In this document: one piece after another, positions 26,742 to 35,345 of the stretch
Layout: every line of letters starts with the position of its first letter
How positions within the stretch are numbered: the stretch's first letter is position 1
Assembly: GCF_000622325.1 (NCBI RefSeq)
Contig: NZ_JASE01000005.1
Coordinates: 3,720,001-3,784,000 of the forward strand
Source: Sulfitobacter geojensis
GTDB lineage: Bacteria > Pseudomonadota > Alphaproteobacteria > Rhodobacterales > Rhodobacteraceae
Length of the DNA stretch: 64,000 bases
Direction: 5' to 3'
Notes under the pieces: model-generated
Told to the model about the DNA's origin: nothing
Databases searched by the model: none
Seen by the model: only the letters and a program-made list of their open reading frames with translations
Translations under genes and position numbers: made by a program

Positions 26742-28211
26742 ATGACCAATGTAACTGACCTGAAATCCCTTTTGAACGATCCAAGCTTGCTGGAAACCCG
26801 TGCCTATATTGGTGGTAAATGGGTAGATGGCGAAGACGGCACTTTCGATGTGCTGAACCCAGCGCGCGGCGATGTTGTCGCCAAGGTCGCAAACCTGAGC
26901 CGCGCACAGGTCGCAGGCGCGATTGCGCAGGCTGAAACCGCGCAAAAAGAATGGGCGAAATGGACCGGTAAGGAACGCGCAGGCGTGATGCGTAAATGGT
27001 TCGACCTGATGATGGAGAACCAGGATGACCTTGGCGCAATCCTGACAGCTGAACAGGGCAAGCCATTGGCAGAAGCCAAAGGCGAAATCGGGTATGGCGC
27101 GTCCTTCATCGAATTTTTCGGCGAAGAAGCGAAACGTGTCTACGGCGAAACAATCCCCGGCCACCAGCGCGACAAACGCATCACTGTCATCAAGCAGCCC
27201 ATCGGCGTTGCCGCATCAATCACGCCTTGGAACTTTCCCAACGCAATGATTACCCGCAAAGCCGCGCCTGCGCTGGCCGCCGGTTGCGCATTTGTCGCCC
27301 GCCCTGCAGCCGAAACGCCACTGTCTGCGATCGTCATGGGTGTGCTGGCCGAGCGCGCAGGCATCCCCGCGGGTGTGTTCAACGTGGTGCCGTCTTCGTC
27401 GTCCTCTGCCGTGGGCAAAGAGTTCTGCGAAAACCCGGCCGTGCGCAAAATTACCTTTACCGGCTCGACCGAAGTGGGTCGCATCCTGTTGAAGCAAGCC
27501 GCTGATCAAGTCATGAAATGCTCAATGGAACTGGGCGGTAATGCGCCGTTCATCGTGTTTGATGATGCCGATCTGGATGCCGCTGTTGAGGGCGCAATCC
27601 TGTGCAAATTCCGCAACAACGGCCAGACCTGCGTCTGTGCCAACCGCATCTATGTGCAGGCAGGCGTTTACGACGACTTCGCCGCACGCCTGAAAGCCCG
27701 CGTTGAAACCATGAAAATCGGTGACGGCTTTGAAGAGGGCGTAGACCTTGGTCCGCTGATCAACACCGCCGCTGGCGAAAAGGTCAAAGAACATATTGAT
27801 GACGCGGTTTCCAAAGGGGCCACCGTGATCCTTGGTGGCAATGGCGCGATGGACGGTAACTTCCTGCCGCCCACAATCGTCACGGGCGTCACGCAGGACA
27901 TGCAGGTCGCACAGGACGAAACCTTTGGCCCCTTTGCACCCCTGTTCAAGTTCGAGGACGAAGACGAGGTGATCGCAATGGCAAACGACACGATCTTTGG
28001 TCTGGCCTCCTACTTCTACGCCAAAGATCTCAGCCGCGTTTACAAGGTCGCCGAAGCGCTGGAATACGGCATCGTTGGTGTGAACACCGGTATCATTTCG
28101 ACAGAGGTGGCACCGTTCGGTGGCGTCAAACAGTCCGGCCTTGGCCGCGAAGGCAGCCACCACGGCATCGAGGATTACCTCGAAATGAAATACATCTGTA
28201 TGTCTGTATGA
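26742..28211 (+). CDS. gabD: NAD(P)-dependent succinate-semialdehyde dehydrogenase
   Basis: A 489-aa aldehyde dehydrogenase that would oxidise succinate semialdehyde to succinate, the last step of GABA breakdown. The catalytic Glu263 is in SMELGGNAPF and the catalytic Cys297 in NNGQTCVCANR, with a second Cys two residues later as in GabD. The usual cofactor-site KPA is RPA here (ARPAAETPLSA), which may be a family variant. The ending GLGREGSHHGIEDYLEMKYIC is typical of GabD. The start follows GGAG. No GABA aminotransferase is next to it, and the gene is single. Confidence 0.92.
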   Translation: MTNVTDLKSLLNDPSLLETRAYIGGKWVDGEDGTFDVLNPARGDVVAKVANLSRAQVAGAIAQAETAQKEWAKWTGKERAGVMRKWFDLMMENQDDLGAILTAEQGKPLAEAKGEIGYGASFIEFFGEEAKRVYGETIPGHQRDKRITVIKQPIGVAASITPWNFPNAMITRKAAPALAAGCAFVARPAAETPLSAIVMGVLAERAGIPAGVFNVVPSSSSSAVGKEFCENPAVRKITFTGSTEVGRILLKQAADQVMKCSMELGGNAPFIVFDDADLDAAVEGAILCKFRNNGQTCVCANRIYVQAGVYDDFAARLKARVETMKIGDGFEEGVDLGPLINTAAGEKVKEHIDDAVSKGATVILGGNGAMDGNFLPPTIVTGVTQDMQVAQDETFGPFAPLFKFEDEDEVIAMANDTIFGLASYFYAKDLSRVYKVAEALEYGIVGVNTGIISTEVAPFGGVKQSGLGREGSHHGIEDYLEMKYICMSV

Positions 28212-28214
28212 TCC

Positions 28215-28240
28215 GTAGGGCGGGGTTAACCCCGCCCTAC
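28215..28240. terminator. Perfect 26-bp palindrome between convergent genes
   Basis: The 13-base arm GTAGGGCGGGGTT is followed at once by its exact complement, three bases after the gabD stop and just before the stop of the convergent muramidase gene. It probably forms a bidirectional terminator hairpin in RNA, though no T-tract follows. The sequence also looks like a dispersed intergenic palindrome type. Confidence 0.55.
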
Positions 28241-28241
28241 C

Positions 28242-28976
28242 CTACCCTCGATCCGGCGAAATCCGCGCCATCACAGCATCAAACCGGCGCAACGTGATTG
28301 ACGCCTTGTTGCCTGCATAACCCTCGTAGTGGGATTTCCCCGAGCTATTGGGCAAACCCGCCCAGATCTTTGCCAGATTGTTCATGAAGCCCTTGCGCCC
28401 CAATGCACCGGCGCGAAACCTGTGCAGCCCTGCCTCAACCAGTAAAACATCTGCCAGCTTGTCCTGCATCTTGGCATCAAACCGCTGTGTCGGTTTCGCC
28501 CCCACCTTGGCCACCACACGGCGCAGGGTTTTCGGCACAAATTGATAACGACCAATCGCGTGCGGTTGCCCCGGCGTTGCTTTGATCCAGTCGAAAATCT
28601 CGGCCAATGTCATCTGCGTGGGCCGTTTGCGCGGCTTGATCCGCGCCCCGTGCTGCACCGCATCATAGCCGTCACGGCGCGACTCGGCTTCCTCGATCAG
28701 CGCGCGGATCACTTGCACGTCTGTGCCACGCAGGATTGCAGGCGCACTGGCATAGGCCGGCACATGCGCGGGCCGGTCTGAAAACATGCCCCTGTGATCC
28801 CGATCAATAAACAGCGCTGCAGTCTGCCCCGACTGCGGCGACCGCGCGGCGACAAACAGGCTGCCGCGATCTGCGTTCAGGACATTTTTGCCAAGGATCG
28901 AAACCGCTTCCGCTTGGGCCACACTGCCCGACAGCCCCGTAAAGGCAAACAACAGATTGCGCAGAACTATTTGCAT
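28242..28976 (-). CDS. Secreted muramidase-like protein (phage lysozyme fold)
   Basis: A 244-aa protein starting at ATG 28976, where a signal peptide begins (MQIVLRNLLFAFTGLSGSVA, cleavage near AQAEA). The frame is open far upstream but has no membrane-targeting start. The C-terminal part has the lysozyme-like block SRRDGYDAVQHG, then TLAEIFDWIKATPG and AIGRYQFVPKTLRRVVAKVG, which resembles lambda-R-type lytic transglycosylases. It would cleave peptidoglycan in the periplasm. It lies back to back with the ECF sigma gene. The exact family (GH104-like) is by resemblance only. Confidence 0.7.
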   Translation of the reverse strand: MQIVLRNLLFAFTGLSGSVAQAEAVSILGKNVLNADRGSLFVAARSPQSGQTAALFIDRDHRGMFSDRPAHVPAYASAPAILRGTDVQVIRALIEEAESRRDGYDAVQHGARIKPRKRPTQMTLAEIFDWIKATPGQPHAIGRYQFVPKTLRRVVAKVGAKPTQRFDAKMQDKLADVLLVEAGLHRFRAGALGRKGFMNNLAKIWAGLPNSSGKSHYEGYAGNKASITLRRFDAVMARISPDRG

Positions 28977-29099
28977 GGATACCTCAAGATCGCCGCCGCC
29001 CCCTCTATCGCGCAAAGAAGTTGCCAAGCCGTTCAGAAAATAAATTTCTACAACAGCCAAGGATTGACGCAGCGCGCGCGTCATACGTAGGTGATGTTG

Positions 29100-29633
29100 A
29101 TGCAAACCGACGATACCTCTCTGGCCCTCGCGGCGGCTGGTGGCGATGCTGGTGCTTTTGCTGCGCTGATAGAGCGGCATTATGACCGCCTGTTCCGCCT
29201 GTGTTTCCGGCTGACCGGATCCCAACCCGAAGCCGAGGATCTGACCCAGGATATCTGCGCCGCCCTGCCCGCAAAATTGCAGAGCTTTCGCGGCGAGGCA
29301 TCCTTTACCACATGGGCTTATCGTCTGTGTGTGAACGCGGCCCATGACCGCCGCCGCCGCGCGGCAACCCACGCCAAGGCCGCCAAAGGTTGGGGAGATT
29401 GGGAAGTCAGCCGCCGCGCCGCCAATGAAGAAGCCGACGAAGCACTGGATTGGTTAACACAAGCCATGTGCGCCCTGCCTGACGACCTGCGCGATACGCT
29501 CGCGCTGATCCTTGATGAGATGACCCATGCACAGGCCGGCGACATTCTGGGCGTTTCGGAAGGCACCATCAGCTGGCGCATCAGCCAAGCCAAAAAACAC
29601 CTCGCAACCCTGCGCAAGGAGGACACGCCATGA
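29100..29633 (+). CDS. ECF-type RNA polymerase sigma factor
   Basis: The product is about 177 aa. Region 2 reads ALIERHYDRLFRLCFRLTG with the core-binding EAEDLTQDICAALPAKL, and region 4 has ALPDDLRDTLALILDEM, then HAQAGDILGVSEGTISWRIS as the -35-binding helix-turn-helix. Three in-frame starts lie close together (GTG 29091, ATG 29094, ATG 29100); the last has AGG 9 nt upstream and is chosen. The stop overlaps the start of the VWA gene (ATGA), so sigma factor and membrane protein are co-translated, the usual pattern for a sigma and its sensor or anti-sigma. Confidence 0.9.
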   Translation: MQTDDTSLALAAAGGDAGAFAALIERHYDRLFRLCFRLTGSQPEAEDLTQDICAALPAKLQSFRGEASFTTWAYRLCVNAAHDRRRRAATHAKAAKGWGDWEVSRRAANEEADEALDWLTQAMCALPDDLRDTLALILDEMTHAQAGDILGVSEGTISWRISQAKKHLATLRKEDTP

Positions 29634-31546
29634 GCGACGACCTCGATGAATTGAAATCCCTGTTATACGCCGCCACACCCGGCCCCGATTCCAAGAAAAA
29701 GGCCGATAATATCGCCTTGGCGCAAAAAAACTTTGCCGACCTCCAAGGATCACGGGACGCGGCGCGTCTTACTTCTGATCGCCCGAAAAAGGGCCTTATC
29801 TCAGGAGTACGAAACATGCTGACCACCATCACCTCGCGCGCCGGTCTTACCGCGTCGACCGCCATTGTTGCAGTTGGCCTCGTGATGCTGTCGCCACTGG
29901 GCGAAAACCTGATGCCGACCACCTCGGATGCCGCATTCGAACCCGCGCCCATTCAGGAAGCACCCGCCGTTGTGTTGCGCAAAACCGCGCCCGAGGACGT
30001 CGCGGGCATGACCGAAAGCGCGCCAGTGGTCGCCGCCGAAATGGCCGCTGACAGCATGGCAACCGCCCCCGTCAGCCCCATGCCGATGATCGCCCCCGCG
30101 CCCGCCACCAGTCGCATGATGCTGGATGCGCCCGTAATGTTGCCCGTCCCCGAAAGCACTACAGAAAGCTTTGCCAACGCGGACACGAATCCCGTGCAGG
30201 TCACAACCCAAACGCCTGTGTCGACCTTTTCTATCGACGTGGATACCGCGTCTTACGCAGTGATCCGCAACTCTTTGAGCAACGGTCAGTTGCCGCCAAA
30301 AGACGCGGTGCGCATAGAGGAAATGATCAATTATTTCCCTTACGAATATGCCGCGCCAACTGGCACTGACGCGTTTCAGCCGACCGTCACACTGACCCCG
30401 ACTCCGTGGAACGCGGACACGCAATTGCTGCACATCGGCATTCAGGGGGCGCTGCCCGATCTGGCCGACCGTCCCCCGCTGAACCTTGTGTTCCTGATCG
30501 ACACCTCTGGTTCTATGGAGCAGCCCAATAAACTGCCGCTGCTGAAACAAAGTTTCCGTCTGATGCTGGGCCAGCTGCGCCCTGAAGACCAGATTGCCAT
30601 CGTCACCTATGCCGGTTCGGCGGGTGAAGTTCTGGCCCCCACTGCGGCATCCGACCGCGCGACTATTCTGAATGCACTGGAAAATCTGGGCGCAGGCGGA
30701 TCAACGGCTGGGCAGGCAGGACTGCAACAGGCCTATGCCACCGCCGCCGCCATGTCCGAGGAGGGAGACGTGAACCGGATCATCCTTGCCACCGACGGTG
30801 ATTTCAATGTCGGGCTGAACGACCCCGACGCGCTGAAGGACTATATCGCGGATAAGCGCGACAGCGGCACCTACCTTAGCGTTCTGGGCTTTGGCCGTGG
30901 CAATCTGAACGACGCGACGATGCAAGCGCTGGCGCAAAACGGCAACGGGCAGGCTGCTTACATCGACACATTGTCTGAAGCGCAGAAGGTGCTGGTGGAT
31001 CAATTGGGCGGTGCCCTTTTTCCCATCGCGAATGACGTGAAAATTCAGATCGAATTCAATCCGGCTACTGTATCAGAATACCGTCTGATCGGTTATGAAA
31101 CCCGCGCGTTGAACCGCGAGGATTTTAACAACGACAAGGTAGATGCAGGCGACATTGGCGCAGGCCACCAAGTCACCGCGATTTACGAGGTTACACCGAC
31201 AGGATCAGCCGCCGAACGCAATGACCCGCTGCGCTATGGCGCACCTGTGATTGCTCAGGACGCCAGCGACGAACTGGCCTTTCTGCGGCTGCGCTACAAA
31301 GCGCCGGGCAGCGATACCAGTGCGCTGATCGAAACGCCGGTTCAGGCCACCGTAACGGGCGAGGCCGGTTTTGCCACTGCCATCGCGGGGTTCGGTCAAC
31401 TGCTACGCGACGGGACCTATACGGGCGATTGGACTTACGCCGATGCGATCAAGCTGGCGACGCAAACCAAGGGCGATGATCCTTTCGGCTATCGCGCTGA
31501 AGCCGTGCAACTGATGCGGCTGGCGCAAAGCCTGTCGGCCGAGTAG
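29630..31546 (+). CDS. Membrane-anchored VWA-domain protein (YfbK-like)
   Basis: A 638-aa protein with a cytoplasmic N terminus of about 60 residues, one membrane segment (about 70-90), and a long periplasmic part. The YfbK-type lead-in FSIDVDTASYAVIRNSL (about 200-216) is followed by EEMINYFPYEY. The VWA domain has an intact metal site, DTSGSM (291-296), and ATDGDFNVG further on. The C terminus matches the YfbK tail (AAIAGFGQLLRDG-like, PFGYRAEAVQLMRLA). Coupling to an ECF sigma gene suggests the short N-terminal part may hold the sigma factor, so the protein would be an anti-sigma/sensor fusion; that is inference. Confidence 0.88.
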   Translation: MSDDLDELKSLLYAATPGPDSKKKADNIALAQKNFADLQGSRDAARLTSDRPKKGLISGVRNMLTTITSRAGLTASTAIVAVGLVMLSPLGENLMPTTSDAAFEPAPIQEAPAVVLRKTAPEDVAGMTESAPVVAAEMAADSMATAPVSPMPMIAPAPATSRMMLDAPVMLPVPESTTESFANADTNPVQVTTQTPVSTFSIDVDTASYAVIRNSLSNGQLPPKDAVRIEEMINYFPYEYAAPTGTDAFQPTVTLTPTPWNADTQLLHIGIQGALPDLADRPPLNLVFLIDTSGSMEQPNKLPLLKQSFRLMLGQLRPEDQIAIVTYAGSAGEVLAPTAASDRATILNALENLGAGGSTAGQAGLQQAYATAAAMSEEGDVNRIILATDGDFNVGLNDPDALKDYIADKRDSGTYLSVLGFGRGNLNDATMQALAQNGNGQAAYIDTLSEAQKVLVDQLGGALFPIANDVKIQIEFNPATVSEYRLIGYETRALNREDFNNDKVDAGDIGAGHQVTAIYEVTPTGSAAERNDPLRYGAPVIAQDASDELAFLRLRYKAPGSDTSALIETPVQATVTGEAGFATAIAGFGQLLRDGTYTGDWTYADAIKLATQTKGDDPFGYRAEAVQLMRLAQSLSAE

Positions 31547-31567
31547 CGAACGTCGCCAGCCATAAAA

Positions 31568-31596
31568 AAGGTCCGGTGCGCGTGGCACCGGACCTT
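31568..31596 (-). terminator. Rho-independent terminator of the Hsp20 gene
   Basis: A 12-bp perfect stem (AAGGTCCGGTGC at 31568-31579, GCACCGGACCTT at 31585-31596) with a 5-nt loop. Read leftwards it runs into a T-tract (31564-31569 are A on the plus strand), so it ends the minus-strand hsp20 transcript; it may also slow the rightward VWA transcript. Confidence 0.8.
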
Positions 31597-31670
31597 ACAG
31601 AGTCTGTCTCGGGGGAGGAGGTTCAGAACTCTGTCGCCGTCAAGGGCTGTCGGGTCATGCCCGAGCTGCC

Positions 31671-32141
31671 TCAGTTGACGGATTTCGCATCGACGACATC
31701 CTTCTCCACCCGCTTCACGTCAGAAGCGATCTGGATCTGGCGGGGTTTCAGGGCTTCGGGCACCTGCAACTCCAGCTCGATGTGCAACATGCCATCGACA
31801 TGCTCTGCGCCGGTCACCTGAACGTGGTCTGCCAAATGGAAACGGCGTTCAAAGGCACGCGTTGCGATGCCGCGGTGCAGGTAAGTTTTGCCTTCTTCCT
31901 CATCCGCCTTGCGGGCAGACACGATCAGCGCTTTGTCGCGCACTTCGACGGACAGGTCATTGTCCGAAAAGCCGGCGACCGCGATGGAAATGCGATAGGC
32001 GTCGTCTTGCAGTTTTTCGATGTTGTAAGGGGGATAGCTTTGCGTTGTGCTGTCGGCGCGCAGGGCGCGGTCCATCATGCTGGCGATCTGGTCAAAGCCG
32101 ACGCTTGAACGGTACAGCGGTGCAAAATCATAGGTTCTCAT
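31671..32141 (-). CDS. Small heat shock protein, Hsp20/IbpA family
   Basis: The 156-aa product starts MRTYDFAPLYRSSVGFDQI, matching the IbpA/IbpB N terminus, then an alpha-crystallin domain from about residue 35 (PPYNIEKLQDDAYRISIAVA) to 130. The C-terminal IxI-like anchor could be IQIASDV. It is an ATP-independent holdase that binds unfolding proteins. The ATG at 32141 is chosen because GAGGA lies 8 nt upstream; an in-frame ATG three codons earlier has the site too close. It is transcribed alone and ends at a strong hairpin. Confidence 0.93.
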   Translation of the reverse strand: MRTYDFAPLYRSSVGFDQIASMMDRALRADSTTQSYPPYNIEKLQDDAYRISIAVAGFSDNDLSVEVRDKALIVSARKADEEEGKTYLHRGIATRAFERRFHLADHVQVTGAEHVDGMLHIELELQVPEALKPRQIQIASDVKRVEKDVVDAKSVN

Positions 32142-32268
32142 CGTGTTCATCCTCATTCTAGAGCGATTGAATGTTGGACCTTCCGTTATTGGACAGGCCC
32201 TGTTTCTGTCACCAAGACCCTGATTAGGCATCTTGATGTCACTCATGTGGGAAGGATGGTTTACGGTT

Positions 32269-33087
32269 TCAAGACCCGTTCGCGCGTACAAATTTTGCGC
32301 CGGTGGATGTCTTGCGCGTCCCGACGGTCACCCGCCGGATTTTGGCACCGGGGCGCACTTTGTTCGCCCGCATCTGGCGTTTGAGATCGGAAATCAGCTG
32401 CGGCAGCGCCATGCCAAATGCAACTTCCTTACCGGCAGAGGTGCCCCCGCCCGAAATTACCGAAGCGATCTGCGCGCGCCCGTTCAAATGAGTAAACACC
32501 GGCGCACCGCTTGACCCGAATGTGACGTCGCAATCCAGCACAATCAGCCGGTCCCGCATGCCCATCACCTGACACTGGTTCTGCCGCGACAGAGCATCCG
32601 AACGTCCGCGCCCATAGGACACAACGCTGACCGGCCCTTTGGGGATCGCGCTGGAAAAGACTGCAAAAGGGTTCAGTTCATGGGTCGGGATCGGATCGGA
32701 AAGCCGCACCAAAGCCAAATCATGACGCACGTTATCAAGATCATAACCGCGATTCGGAGTATACCCGACATGCGCCTCTATCTGGGACACCACCCGCTTT
32801 GCAGCAGCCGTCCCATTGGTCAGCCCTGCACGAAAGGTCATGTTTGCGGGCGTTACCAATTTTCCGTTCTGATACACACAATGGGCCGCGGTCAAGACCA
32901 GATCCGGCGCGATCAGCGTGCCCGTGCAATACCCGCTGCGCCCGATGTCCAGCCGGCCGACGGATTGCCAAGCCAGCGCATCGTTCTGGGTGCCCAGCTT
33001 GCGCAACTTGGTGGATTGCGCATCCGCCGCACCGCCCAGCATCATCGCACATAGTGCGGCCATCGCGATGTTCACAAATATCTTCAT
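32269..33087 (-). CDS. Secreted trypsin-like serine protease (paralogue 1)
   Basis: A 272-aa S1-family protease with signal peptide MKIFVNIAMAALCAMMLGGA (cut near ADAQS). The catalytic triad is visible: His in LTAAHCVYQNG, Asp in VRHDLALVRLSDP and Ser in TFGSSGAPVF. It would act in the periplasm or outside the cell. It directly follows a second S1 protease gene with an ATGA overlap, and the two proteins align along most of their length (RLDIGRSGYCTGTLIAP versus RLNIGGAGFCTGALIAP), so they arose by tandem duplication. Confidence 0.9.
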   Translation of the reverse strand: MKIFVNIAMAALCAMMLGGAADAQSTKLRKLGTQNDALAWQSVGRLDIGRSGYCTGTLIAPDLVLTAAHCVYQNGKLVTPANMTFRAGLTNGTAAAKRVVSQIEAHVGYTPNRGYDLDNVRHDLALVRLSDPIPTHELNPFAVFSSAIPKGPVSVVSYGRGRSDALSRQNQCQVMGMRDRLIVLDCDVTFGSSGAPVFTHLNGRAQIASVISGGGTSAGKEVAFGMALPQLISDLKRQMRANKVRPGAKIRRVTVGTRKTSTGAKFVRANGS

Positions 33088-33899
33088 GGCTTCACGAACT
33101 TTGCGCCGGTGCTGGCATTGCCCTGACCAACCAACACCCGTTTACGCCGTGGCGCATCATCTTGAAACACACCTTTGCCGGCGACTAACTCGGCCTGCAA
33201 AACCGCCAAAGTCGCGCCTAAGGCGGTGCCCAAAGAAACCCGCTGCCCGTCGACTTCGGCCTTGGCCGAAACTACTGAAACAATATGGGCTTCCCCGTCA
33301 TGGAAACTGAAAATCGGGGCCCCACTGGCACCGAAATCCACCGAACAGGATGTGACCAGAACGCCTTCCTGTTGGGCCAGAACCTTGCAGACTTCCTGCA
33401 AAGACGGGGCTTCGGAACGATCCTTGGCATAACTAACGACACCAACGGAATCCCCCGGACGGGGCCGCGCAGCGGTGCCGAAAGGTTTGATCGTAGTATT
33501 ACGGATGGGCCGCTGCAATTCCAACAGGGCCAGATCGTTGCGCACACGATCCGATGACACATCGCCATCATAGACAAAATCAGGGTGAACCACCGCGCGG
33601 CGAATGTCGCGGTACGCACCGGCCCGTCCGTTGCGCCAGCCCGCTAGAAACTGCACTGTCCCGTGATCAATTCGCAGCTTTGTGTCGCGATCATACAGGC
33701 AATGCGCCGCCGTCAGCACCAATCGCGGCGCAATTAAGGCACCGGTGCAAAATCCCGCTCCGCCAATATTCAGACGCCCGACAGCTTCCCATGCGGTCGC
33801 ATCCACACCAGAACTCAGGCGTTTCAGCCTTGCATCCTGTGCAAAAGCTGCTGTCGTGATGACAGCCATCATCAAAGTAAGAGCCACCCAACGCCGCAC
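33084..33899 (-). CDS. Secreted trypsin-like serine protease (paralogue 2)
   Basis: A 271-aa S1-family protease with signal peptide RRWVALTLMMAVITTAAFAQ. The triad is His in LTAAHCLYDRD, Asp in VRNDLALLELQRP and Ser in DFGASGAPIFSF. The start is GTG at 33899, supported by GGAG seven nt upstream. It is the first gene of the tandem pair and its stop overlaps the start of paralogue 1. The substrate pocket residues differ enough between the two that they may cut different targets; this would need modelling. Confidence 0.88.
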   Translation of the reverse strand: MRRWVALTLMMAVITTAAFAQDARLKRLSSGVDATAWEAVGRLNIGGAGFCTGALIAPRLVLTAAHCLYDRDTKLRIDHGTVQFLAGWRNGRAGAYRDIRRAVVHPDFVYDGDVSSDRVRNDLALLELQRPIRNTTIKPFGTAARPRPGDSVGVVSYAKDRSEAPSLQEVCKVLAQQEGVLVTSCSVDFGASGAPIFSFHDGEAHIVSVVSAKAEVDGQRVSLGTALGATLAVLQAELVAGKGVFQDDAPRRKRVLVGQGNASTGAKFVKP

Positions 33900-33967
33900 C
33901 GAAAGTCTCCAAATTTGCTATAATCAAGCAGCTACAGACGACTTGCGGCAAAATTAGGGCAAATGCG

Positions 33968-35311
33968 TTACCGCAGGCGGGGAATCGCAGGATCACGCCG
34001 GTTTACATCCGTAAACGCCGCCGGTTTCGGCCCTCCCGATGCCCAATCCAGCAGCTCAACCGTGTGCACCACCGGCACCGATGCCGCCGATCCGATCTGC
34101 ATCATACAGCCGATATTGCCCGCCGCGATGACATCGGGGTTCTTGGCCTCAAGCGTGCGTAATTTACGCGCCTTCAACTGGCCTGAAATCTCGGGTTGCA
34201 TCAGATTATACGTGCCTGCCGACCCACAGCACAAATGGCTGTCGGCGGGCTCCACCACCGTGAACCCCGCCTTTTTCAACAAATCCTTGGGAAAGGTTTT
34301 GATCTGCTGACCATGTTGCAAGGAACAGGCCGCATGATACGCCACCACCATGCCCTCGGGAATGACCGACGCGGTGCCGTGTGCAGGCGCATCCTGCTCC
34401 AGATCCATCAAAACTTCGGACACATCGCGGGCAATCGCCGACACCCTTGCCGCATCAGCCGCCAGCGGATCATTGCGGAACATATGCCCGTAGTCCTTAA
34501 CCGTTGTACCGCAGCCCGACGTATTGATCACAATCGCGTCCAACCCTTCACCATCCATTTCGCGGCACCATGCGCGGATGTTCTTGGCGGCACTGGCGTG
34601 GCTTTCATCGGTTTTGCCCATGTGATGGGTCAAAGCCCCGCAACACCCTGCCCCTTCGGCCACCACAACTTCGGCCCCGAGCCGCGTCAAAAGACGGATC
34701 GTGGCGTCGTTGATATCGGTGTTCAACGCTTTTTGCGCACAGCCCGTCATCAGGGCAACGCGCTTGCGCTTTGGGCCAACGGCCGCGAAACTTTGTGGAT
34801 CATCGTTACGGCTGACCGGCGGGATCACCTTGGGTGCCATTTCCAACATCGCCCTTAACCGTACATCCGGCATGAACCGCGCAAAGGGCCGTCCGATCTT
34901 GGCCCCCAGCAAGGCCACCCGAAACCGCATCGGATAGGGCAGGATCCGCGCTAACATCCAGCGCAAAGCCCGATCTGTGAAAGGGCGCTTGTACCGCTGG
35001 TCAATATATTCCCGCGCATGATCAACCAGATGCATATAATGCACGCCTGACGGACAGGTGGTCATACAGGCCAGACAAGACAGGCAACGGTCAATATGTT
35101 TGACCGTTTTCGCGTCCGGGTCGCGGTCATTTTCCAGCATATCCTTGATCAGATAAATCCGCCCCCGCGGGCTGTCCAATTCATCGCCCAAAACCTGATA
35201 GGTCGGGCACGTCGCCGTGCAAAACCCGCAATGCACACAAGACCGCAATATCTCGTTGCTACGTTGGATCGCCGGATCGCGCATCTGTGTGTCAGTAAAT
35301 GTCGTCTGCAT
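33968..35311 (-). CDS. glcF: Glycolate oxidase iron-sulfur subunit GlcF
   Basis: The 447-aa protein has two 4Fe-4S motifs, CVHCGFCTATCP (from Cys25) and CLSCLACMTTCP, and two CCG domains (GCCGALTHHMG and HLCCGSAGTYNLM). It relays electrons from the GlcD/GlcE flavoproteins to the quinone pool during glycolate oxidation to glyoxylate. The ATG at 35311 (MQTTFTDTQM) gives the family's N terminus; the frame stays open upstream into the next gene. It is somewhat longer than E. coli GlcF (407 aa). It is the last gene of glcD-glcE-membrane protein-glcF. Confidence 0.95.
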   Translation of the reverse strand: MQTTFTDTQMRDPAIQRSNEILRSCVHCGFCTATCPTYQVLGDELDSPRGRIYLIKDMLENDRDPDAKTVKHIDRCLSCLACMTTCPSGVHYMHLVDHAREYIDQRYKRPFTDRALRWMLARILPYPMRFRVALLGAKIGRPFARFMPDVRLRAMLEMAPKVIPPVSRNDDPQSFAAVGPKRKRVALMTGCAQKALNTDINDATIRLLTRLGAEVVVAEGAGCCGALTHHMGKTDESHASAAKNIRAWCREMDGEGLDAIVINTSGCGTTVKDYGHMFRNDPLAADAARVSAIARDVSEVLMDLEQDAPAHGTASVIPEGMVVAYHAACSLQHGQQIKTFPKDLLKKAGFTVVEPADSHLCCGSAGTYNLMQPEISGQLKARKLRTLEAKNPDVIAAGNIGCMMQIGSAASVPVVHTVELLDWASGGPKPAAFTDVNRRDPAIPRLR

Positions 35312-35345
35312 GAAAGCTCCGGTGATTATGTCGGGCGCACGGCGG

